11,903 bases of DNA from JBCCRH01 sp039208045 (lineage in GTDB: Bacteria > Bacteroidota > Bacteroidia > Chitinophagales > Saprospiraceae): contig JBCCRH010000160.1 of the NCBI GenBank assembly GCA_039208045.1, positions 1 to 11,903 of the forward strand. The letters are read 5' to 3'. The notes under the pieces were generated by a model. That model was not told the DNA's origin. It did no database searches and saw only the letters and a program-made list of their open reading frames with translations. The position numbers were made by a program, and so were the translations under genes. Of this stretch, positions 7,003 through 11,903 are shown piece after piece; position 1 is the first letter of the stretch; the number at the start of each line of letters is the position of its first letter.

Positions 7003-8070
7003 ATGCTTCGATCAAAAATTGCAGGTATCGGGTATTACGTACCCGACCATGTAGTGACTAATGATGACCTTTCGGAGGTAATGGATACTTCGGATGAGTG
7101 GGTGCAGGAAAGAACGGGGATCAAAGAACGTAGGTATGGCACTAAACACAAGCAAACCACTTCTTCTATGGGTGCCCATGCTGCCAAGATTGCTATAGAA
7201 CGCGCGGGAATTACTAAGGAAGACGTAGACTTCATCATTTTTGCTACCCTAAGTCCCGATTACTATTTCCCAGGGTGTGGCGTGCTCTTACAGCGCGAAT
7301 TGGGGATCACCAAAACAGAAATCGGAGCACTAGACATCAGAAATCAATGTTCGGGCTTCATCTATGGCATCTCCATTGCTGATCAGTTTGTCAAAACAGG
7401 AATGTATAAAAATGTATTACTGGTAGGGGCAGAGATGCACTCGATGGGTTTAGATTATTCCACTAGAGGCAGAAATGTAACCGTCATCTTTGGCGATGGA
7501 GCAGGGGCCGTAGTGGTACAACCCACTGAAGAGGAAAGCGAAGGGATTTTGACTTCGCACCTACATTCTGATGGTACGTACGCGGAGAAACTCGCTTTCA
7601 TCAACCCAGGCTCACACGGAGGCTATCACTTTGACAAGATGGGCGACCCACAAGACTTTGGGTATTCTACCGCTAAGTATGGTGAAATCTTTATGAACCA
7701 CCACATGGTAGAAAATGGTCAAATATACCCCAATATGGAAGGTCAGTTTGTATTCAAAATGGCCGTGCAAAAGTTTCCGCAAGTGATTATGGAAGCTTTG
7801 GGTAAGACGGGCTTACAGCCTTCAGATATTGATATGCTTATTCCACACCAAGCCAACTTGCGGATTAGCGCTTTTGTACAAAAACGCTTGGGCTTGCGGG
7901 ACGATCAAGTATGGAATAACATCCAAAAATACGGTAATACCACCGCCGCTTCTGTACCTATTGCCCTGTGTGAAGCAGTAGAAGCGGGCGCAGTGAAAAA
8001 AGGCGATTTGGTATGCCTAGCCGCCTTCGGCAGTGGATTTACGTGGGGCTCTGCCCTAATCCGCTGGTAG
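7003..8070 (+). CDS. fabH: Beta-ketoacyl-ACP synthase III (FabH-type)
   Basis: The 355-aa cytoplasmic enzyme of the thiolase fold should condense an acyl-CoA with malonyl-ACP, the step that starts fatty-acid synthesis. The catalytic triad is complete: Cys116 in IRNQCSGFIYG, His282 in LIPHQANLRI and Asn312 in YGNTTAASVP. The N-terminal DTSDEWVQERTGIKERR (28-44) and the C-terminal FGSGFTWGSALIRW are family hallmarks. It is longer than the ~317-aa E. coli FabH, mainly through extra residues around 203-245. This longer form occurs in Bacteroidota, which often have several KAS III paralogues, so this copy may serve ordinary or branched-chain initiation or a secondary pathway such as an aryl polyene. 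No other fatty-acid gene is adjacent. It is monocistronic, ended by a strong terminator at 8121-8151. Confidence 0.92.
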   Translation: MLRSKIAGIGYYVPDHVVTNDDLSEVMDTSDEWVQERTGIKERRYGTKHKQTTSSMGAHAAKIAIERAGITKEDVDFIIFATLSPDYYFPGCGVLLQRELGITKTEIGALDIRNQCSGFIYGISIADQFVKTGMYKNVLLVGAEMHSMGLDYSTRGRNVTVIFGDGAGAVVVQPTEEESEGILTSHLHSDGTYAEKLAFINPGSHGGYHFDKMGDPQDFGYSTAKYGEIFMNHHMVENGQIYPNMEGQFVFKMAVQKFPQVIMEALGKTGLQPSDIDMLIPHQANLRISAFVQKRLGLRDDQVWNNIQKYGNTTAASVPIALCEAVEAGAVKKGDLVCLAAFGSGFTWGSALIRW

Positions 8071-8120
8071 GCCAACTAATTTGTAAAGTATTTTATTACT
8101 TTTTCATAGCACACTTTTAC

Positions 8121-8151
8121 AATCCCTATTCCGTTAGAATAGGGATTTTTT
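8121..8151 (+). terminator. Intrinsic terminator of the fabH-type gene
   Basis: A perfect 11-bp stem, AATCCCTATTC (8121-8131) with GAATAGGGATT (8137-8147), has a 5-base loop CGTTA and a run of six T at 8146-8151. It lies 50 bases after the fabH stop and 21 bases before the next ATG. Confidence 0.93.
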
Positions 8152-8172
8152 CACGCCCCAAAACAGATTCCC

Positions 8173-8703
8173 ATGAAGAACGTAAACCTACTATTCCTAC
8201 TTTTCGGCTTGCTATTGACGCAATCCGCTTTTGGGCAAAAGCCCCCCGAGTCGGAGCAAGAGTTTGAAGCAGCTTATCAAAAGCGCATCAAAAAGGAGCG
8301 GCTGAATGGAGTGTATATCCCCAAAGACATCCCCGATGCTTTGATCGAACTCAATCGCCTAGTCGATGCCTCTTCCAAAGCTAAGTTTAAACAAATGACC
8401 GAAGAAGCTGCCACAAAAAAGCTCTTCTTCAGCTTTGGCCGCTGGATCACCCACAACTGGGGCTTTTATGGCGGTTCCCGCCTGTCGAGCCACCTGGCAC
8501 AGTTCGGAGTGACTTATCCCGATGATATGGCAAGGCTCATCATCCTAAGCTTCCATCGCAGCCTCAACAAGCGGCCGATCCAATTTAAGCAAGAGGTAGA
8601 AAAGATGAAGAATGCTCGGCTAGAAGCCTATGAAAAGGAACGAAGAAGTGGCGAAGTCATCAAGACCTACAAGGTAGCCAAAGATTCTACCGAAAACAAT
8701 TAG
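8173..8703 (+). CDS. Secreted protein with a DUF6794-like domain
   Basis: The 176-aa protein has a clear signal peptide (MKNVNLLFLLFGLLLTQSAFG, cut before Gln22), so it is exported; no lipobox is seen. The core at ~48-136 carries IPDALIELNRLV, then SFGRWITHNWGFYGGSRL (87-104), YPDDMARLII (115-124) and SFHRSLNKRPI. The order 'G-R-W/I-x-x-N-W-G-x-x-x-G-S-R-L ... P-D-D-M ... H-R-x-L-N' matches, as I remember it, the uncharacterised family DUF6794; this needs a profile search. The C-terminus (~138-176) is a charged helix. The gene follows a strong terminator, so it must have its own promoter in the short gap or depend on read-through. No function is known to me. Confidence 0.8.
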   Translation: MKNVNLLFLLFGLLLTQSAFGQKPPESEQEFEAAYQKRIKKERLNGVYIPKDIPDALIELNRLVDASSKAKFKQMTEEAATKKLFFSFGRWITHNWGFYGGSRLSSHLAQFGVTYPDDMARLIILSFHRSLNKRPIQFKQEVEKMKNARLEAYEKERRSGEVIKTYKVAKDSTENN

Positions 8704-8706
8704 CCA

Positions 8707-8755
8707 CCCGCGCCGATCCCACCCAGCCCGCGCCGATCGGATTTGCAATCCGATC
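8707..8755. repeat. REP-like palindrome with 12-bp direct repeat
   Basis: CCCGCGCCGATC occurs at 8707-8718 and again at 8727-8738 (period 20). The second copy runs into a 9-bp perfect palindrome, GATCGGATT (8735-8743) and AATCCGATC (8747-8755), around a TGC centre. The core GGATTTGCAATCC resembles dispersed palindromes common in Bacteroidota genomes. No U-tract follows on either strand, so it is not a typical terminator, though it would cap the transcript of the secreted-protein gene. Confidence 0.55.
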
Positions 8756-8853
8756 ATGCACAGCAAACTAAAAAGGAGCTGCACGCCATCGCGACAACTC
8801 CATATCTTAAATCTTAACAATACACGGTAAAAATTTGGTTAGGACTGAGTAGT

Positions 8854-9180
8854 TCAACTCGCTTTGCGCTTGCCCCCTTTGAGGGTATCCTCGTATTTAC
8901 GGATGAGCTTCGCTTGATACGCTACAATTTTGTTGAGTACTTTCAACTCTTCATTGAGGGCATCTTGCTTTTGGTCGGCATCGTCGAGGTAGCGGAGGCC
9001 TTTGCGATTGCGGTTGATGTCTAAAATGTGTTGGATGGCGTTGTTTAAGGTAATTTTTGCTTTAATCAATTTTCGTTTGATTGATCTACTTAGCATACCT
9101 TCTGGATTTTGGTTTTTAAGATGAGTATTCTTGGACTTTTTAGGGGTTTCTGGGAGAACGTTCATACCCGGTTTTGTCAT
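8854..9180 (-). CDS. Small basic, helical hypothetical protein
   Basis: The 108-aa protein has no signal peptide and no membrane segment. The N-terminal ~28 residues are Lys/Pro/Asn-rich and probably disordered. Residues ~29-100 look like two helices with coiled-coil character (e.g. DQKQDALNEELKVLNKIVAY), and the tail KGGKRKAS is basic. The strong Lys/Arg excess would suit a nucleic-acid- or ribosome-associated protein, but this is inference from composition only. I do not recognise a family. ATG at 9180 is the first start; Met6 is an alternative. The gene stands alone, convergent with the secreted-protein gene. Upstream is a -7-like TACTTTTG (9252-9245) without a clear -33 element. Confidence 0.65.
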   Translation of the reverse strand: MTKPGMNVLPETPKKSKNTHLKNQNPEGMLSRSIKRKLIKAKITLNNAIQHILDINRNRKGLRYLDDADQKQDALNEELKVLNKIVAYQAKLIRKYEDTLKGGKRKAS

Positions 9181-9244
9181 ACGCTTAAAACTTTAGTTAG
9201 ATAATGATAGGTGCTACGAAATGAAATTCGTTTAATCGGCCCTT

Positions 9245-9252
9245 CAAAAGTA
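9245..9252 (-). promoter_or_regulatory. Possible -7 element for the small basic protein gene
   Basis: The minus strand reads TACTTTTG, a full match to TAnnTTTG, about 65 bases upstream of the ATG at 9180. No TTTG is found at 17-20 bases upstream, so support is limited. Confidence 0.25.
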
Positions 9253-9328
9253 CAAAATATTTAACAACATACCTAGGCGATTAGATCGCGAACTGGTATG
9301 ATTTTAACATTCGATTGACTTTCGAAAC

Positions 9329-9370
9329 AAAAAAAAGAACTCCTGAAAGTGTAACGCACATCAGGAGCTC
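9329..9370 (-). terminator. Intrinsic terminator of the ccoG-ccoH-TauE operon
   Basis: On the minus strand GAGCTCCTGA (9370-9361) pairs with TCAGGAGTTC (9346-9337), 10 bp including one G-U pair, and is followed by eight T (9336-9329). It starts 35 bases after the stop of the last operon gene. The plus strand has no T-run at this place, so it acts in the minus direction only. Confidence 0.92.
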
Positions 9371-9405
9371 GGCTGTATAAGAAAAAAGGACATTTAATTT
9401 TTTTG

Positions 9406-10104
9406 CTAATGGCACATGGGTATATCTTGCATACGTTCCCAGAGGTGAAAATTTTGCGGTAGCTGAAACTGCAAGCCCCGATACAGCAAAAACAGGCCGA
9501 ATGCCCCTAGTAGCACCGGAATGAACTGGCGAATCCTGCGCCGCCACTTTTGCTGCATAAACTGCCCACTAAAAGCAGCGAGTAACATCAGTGGAAGCGT
9601 GCCAAAGCCAAAAAAGATCATATACTGCATGCTCCCCACCACCGTACTACTCGTCACCGCCCCCGCTACACCCAAGTATACCAACCCACAGGGCAACAAG
9701 CCATTGAGCAATCCAATACCATAAAAATGACCAGCGCTATGCCCGCGCAGCAAAAAGCCCAACTGCTTTTTGACCCAAGTCTGCACCTCGTGCAAAAAGG
9801 AAAGTCCAAACAGTTTTTGCTCTAGCTTAATCGAGAAGATGGCGGCCAACAGAAATAAAATCCCCAAGCCAATGGACAGGTACATCTGCAAACCAGCAAT
9901 AAATAAGCCCTGCCCCACCAGCCCAATCACCAAGCCCAAAGCAGCATAAGTAGTCACCCTACCCAAGTTGTAGAGCAGAATACTCCCGAGCATCCGCGCC
10001 TGGCCCTGCCCCTGAAAAGGAAGCGCCAGCGCAATAGGCCCACACATACCCACACAGTGCAAACTCCCCACCAACCCAATTGTAAAGGCGGTCCAAATCT
10101 CCAT
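9406..10104 (-). CDS. TauE/SafE-family (DsbD_2-type) membrane protein of the cco cluster
   Basis: The 232-aa inner-membrane protein has about six helices. Helix I carries SLHCVGMCGPIALAL (14-28) with His16, Cys17, Met20 and Cys21; helix IV begins with GLLNGLLPCGLVYLG (131-145) with Pro138-Cys139. The paired HCxGMCGP and LPCGLVY motifs are those of the CcdA/DsbD_2-like branch usually annotated 'sulfite exporter TauE/SafE family'. In Bacteroidota and Proteobacteria such genes often follow ccoH, and a role in metal (probably copper) or thiol handling for cbb3 oxidase assembly is inferred; sulfite export is unlikely here. The C-terminus ends in Met-Cys-His. Its ATG lies one base after the ccoH stop, indicating translational coupling, and the operon terminator follows its stop. 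Confidence 0.88.
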   Translation of the reverse strand: MEIWTAFTIGLVGSLHCVGMCGPIALALPFQGQGQARMLGSILLYNLGRVTTYAALGLVIGLVGQGLFIAGLQMYLSIGLGILFLLAAIFSIKLEQKLFGLSFLHEVQTWVKKQLGFLLRGHSAGHFYGIGLLNGLLPCGLVYLGVAGAVTSSTVVGSMQYMIFFGFGTLPLMLLAAFSGQFMQQKWRRRIRQFIPVLLGAFGLFLLYRGLQFQLPQNFHLWERMQDIPMCH

Positions 10105-10105
10105 G

Positions 10106-10546
10106 CTATATCTGGATTACTTCTTCTTTATAAAAACCTTTATCCGCCACCTGCCAGTCTACCTTTATCCGCCACAGGCCCGCCCGCAGGGCTTCCGTAG
10201 AAACCAACTGTATATTATCGGCATTCAATGCTATCGGCACCTTAAAATCGATGTGGCTATTCGAAGGGCAGAAGAAATGAATCTCTCCCTGAATCTCACT
10301 AAACTCCGCAGGAAAGTGCAGCTGCACCTGCTGTTCGGCAGCTAACTTTTGAATCTTCAAATCTTGATCCAACTGCTGGCTATTTACCAGTTTATCGTAA
10401 TGACTTTGATAAGCTAAGTCATCAGCATAGTATTTCTCAGATACTAAGCTATTGTCGTATTGGGTGGATTTATACACCTGAAAAACCAAGGCCACCACAA
10501 ATACGATGTAGAATAAAGCGATCCCTGTTCCCCAATTAATTTTCAT
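10106..10546 (-). CDS. ccoH: cbb3 oxidase assembly protein CcoH / FixH
   Basis: The 146-aa single-pass membrane protein is anchored by one N-terminal helix (~7-24), with the rest in the periplasm. The motif LVSEKYYADDLAYQSHYDKL (34-53) is the FixH signature region, and the C-terminus GLWRIKVDWQVADKGFYKEE is the final beta strands of the family's fold. FixH helps mature or stabilise cbb3-type cytochrome c oxidase. Size and position between ccoG and the TauE/SafE gene fit the usual cco accessory order. A 15-bp direct repeat (10136-10150 and 10161-10175) lies in its 3' part. It follows ccoG after a 51-base gap, without a visible terminator. Confidence 0.92.
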   Translation of the reverse strand: MKINWGTGIALFYIVFVVALVFQVYKSTQYDNSLVSEKYYADDLAYQSHYDKLVNSQQLDQDLKIQKLAAEQQVQLHFPAEFSEIQGEIHFFCPSNSHIDFKVPIALNADNIQLVSTEALRAGLWRIKVDWQVADKGFYKEEVIQI

Positions 10547-10597
10547 ATTACTACTATTTTTTGCGACTAATAAAAAAGGATTCCTGTTGAGCCTGAT

Positions 10598-11903
10598 TTA
10601 CTTTCCAGGCCCCATAAAATTGGTCTTCACTCGATCCAGCACTTCACCTTCTGGCGAAATAATTTCAATCTCTAGTTTCGTTTTGCGACTAATTAATTTA
10701 TCGCGATCAATATCTACTAGTATGATCCCTTCCACCATGCCGCTCGGCTTAGTTGGCGGTATCTGTCCAGCCGAACGAATGGTACCCAGCCCATCCACTA
10801 CTCTAAATTCATACGGAAACGACTCATCCGTCTTATTGATAATTTGATAATTATACAGATTCGTAATTTTACCCTCCACCACTTCCTGGTAGAGCATCCC
10901 TGGCGTCCGCAGAATAACAGCCTCCACATTATTTCTGCCAAAGAACAAAAACGCATTGATAGCCAGCAGCAAGAGGAGCACCCCACTGTAAGCGATCACC
11001 CTTGGGGTAAATAACTTGTTAGTACGCTTTGCAATGCCATTGTCACTATCATAGCGTATTAAGCCTCGATCTCTGCCCACTTTGTCCATTATCTCATCAC
11101 AAGCATCCATACAGGCCGTACAATTGATACACTCCAACTGCGTCCCATCTCTAATATCGATGCCCGTCGGGCACACCTTGACACACAATTTGCAGTCAAT
11201 ACAATCTCCTATCGCCTTCTTAATCGCTTCCGCTGGATTAACTGCTTCCGGCAGCGGCTCCGCCACTGCAATAGGCATAACAGCAGACTGCATGACCGAC
11301 TCCTGAATGTTCTTAACTGGATTAGTACGAGCTAATTTCTTTCTTTTTGATTTCTTAATTTTCCCTCTAGGTTCCCCCCTCACATAGTCGTAAGCTACCA
11401 CAATAGAGTTCTTATCTAGCATCACCCCCTGCAAGCGCCCATACGGGCAAACCGCAATACACACCTGCTCGCGCATGTAGGCAAACACAAAGTAAAAAGC
11501 AAACGAAAAAACAAGCATCGCAATAAACCCACCCAAGTGGAGCGATACGGGCTCCGTCGCAATTTTTACCACCGCATCCAGCCCAATGATATAAGCCAAA
11601 AACGTATTAGCCACCAAAACCGCAATCCCAAAAAAGATACCCTGCTTCAAGGTCTTCTTAAAAAGCTTAGCGCTCGTCCAAGGCGCCTTATTCAGCCGCT
11701 TTTGTTGATTGGCATCCCCCTCGATCCAATACTCAATCTTCCGAAATACCATCTCCATAAAAATCGTCTGCGGACACACCCATCCACAAAACAAACGCCC
11801 ATACACCACCGTAAACAAAATAATAAAGACAATAAACGTCAGCATCGCCAGCACAAACAAGTGAAAATCTTGCGGCATAAAATGCAAGCCAAACAAGATA
11901 AAC
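10598..11903 (-). CDS. ccoG: Cytochrome c oxidase accessory protein CcoG (5' truncated at the window edge)
   Basis: About 435 C-terminal residues are present; the frame stays open to the right edge, so roughly 40-50 N-terminal residues are missing. CcoG is a membrane iron-sulfur protein that reduces Cu(II) to Cu(I) for the copper centre of cbb3 oxidase. Visible parts in order: a helix, CGWVCPQT (~11778), two further helices, CIAVCPYG (~11455), a cytoplasmic loop with RGEPRGK, two [4Fe-4S] clusters CIDCKLCVKVCP (~11203-11168) and CINCTACMDAC (~11131-11099), then GLIRY, a last helix around 10940-11000, and the Ig-like FixG C-terminal domain. All eight ferredoxin cysteines are present. The loop between RGEPRGK and the first cluster is about 40 residues longer than I expect. 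A TTG at 11896 is not the start, since family sequence continues past it. Confidence 0.95.
   Translation of the reverse strand, partial: FILFGLHFMPQDFHLFVLAMLTFIVFIILFTVVYGRLFCGWVCPQTIFMEMVFRKIEYWIEGDANQQKRLNKAPWTSAKLFKKTLKQGIFFGIAVLVANTFLAYIIGLDAVVKIATEPVSLHLGGFIAMLVFSFAFYFVFAYMREQVCIAVCPYGRLQGVMLDKNSIVVAYDYVRGEPRGKIKKSKRKKLARTNPVKNIQESVMQSAVMPIAVAEPLPEAVNPAEAIKKAIGDCIDCKLCVKVCPTGIDIRDGTQLECINCTACMDACDEIMDKVGRDRGLIRYDSDNGIAKRTNKLFTPRVIAYSGVLLLLLAINAFLFFGRNNVEAVILRTPGMLYQEVVEGKITNLYNYQIINKTDESFPYEFRVVDGLGTIRSAGQIPPTKPSGMVEGIILVDIDRDKLISRKTKLEIEIISPEGEVLDRVKTNFMGPGK

Noticed and set aside
8013..8267. Plus-strand frame spanning the end of the fabH-type gene and the start of the secreted-protein gene
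   Set aside because: It crosses the fabH terminator and overlaps two better-supported genes in another frame.
9281..9547. Minus-strand 88-codon frame overlapping the operon terminator
   Set aside because: It runs through the terminator hairpin and is out of frame with the TauE/SafE gene.
10103..10345. Plus-strand 80-codon frame antisense to ccoH
   Set aside because: ccoH is clearly coding on the minus strand, and the antisense product has no recognisable feature.

Overview
The window looks like chromosomal DNA of a Bacteroidota bacterium, probably from the Saprospiria (Lewinella/Haliscomenobacter-like) or a nearby class. The grounds are an ECF sigma factor with a membrane partner, a periplasmic 'two-component regulator propeller' histidine kinase with a separate LuxR-type regulator, a Bacteroidota-type ccoG-ccoH-TauE/SafE cluster, promoter-like TTTG / TAnnTTTG elements instead of classical -35/-10 boxes, and weak Shine-Dalgarno sequences. 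The class-level placement is inference. No tRNA, rRNA, CRISPR array, phage gene or transposase was seen.

Left part (1-1310): the last 30 codons of an upstream gene, a degenerate palindromic repeat, then an overlapping pair made of an ECF sigma factor (176-661) and a four-helix membrane protein (654-1247) that is probably its partner. Three tandem 23-bp repeat units separate this pair from a convergent GPH/MFS_2-family transporter (1311-2651, minus). The repeats reach into the stop codon of the membrane-protein gene, and a hairpin formed by the last unit covers the transporter stop.

Middle (2652-7002): a 340-bp gene-free stretch holds three hairpins, two of them convincing minus-strand intrinsic terminators, and a promoter-like site. 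Upstream of it lies a two-gene minus-strand operon: a NarL/FixJ response regulator (6152-6790), then a 1057-aa propeller sensor kinase (2992-6165) that overlaps it by 14 bases. Together they form a classical two-component system with a periplasmic sensor and a separate DNA-binding output. A promoter-like site for the operon lies at 6815-6844.

Right part (7003-11903): a stand-alone KAS III (FabH-type) gene with a strong terminator, a secreted DUF6794-like protein, a REP-like palindrome, and a small basic helical protein. A minus-strand operon runs in from beyond the right edge: ccoG (5' end cut off), ccoH/fixH and a TauE/SafE (DsbD_2-type) membrane protein, closed by a strong terminator at 9329-9370. 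These three genes serve assembly and copper supply of cbb3-type cytochrome c oxidase; the structural cco genes are expected just outside the window.

I found no clearly new multi-gene system. The items most worth a second look are the leader between the kinase and the transporter, the repeat array that supplies a stop codon, the long insertion in CcoG, the sigma/membrane-protein pair, and the two uncharacterised small proteins.
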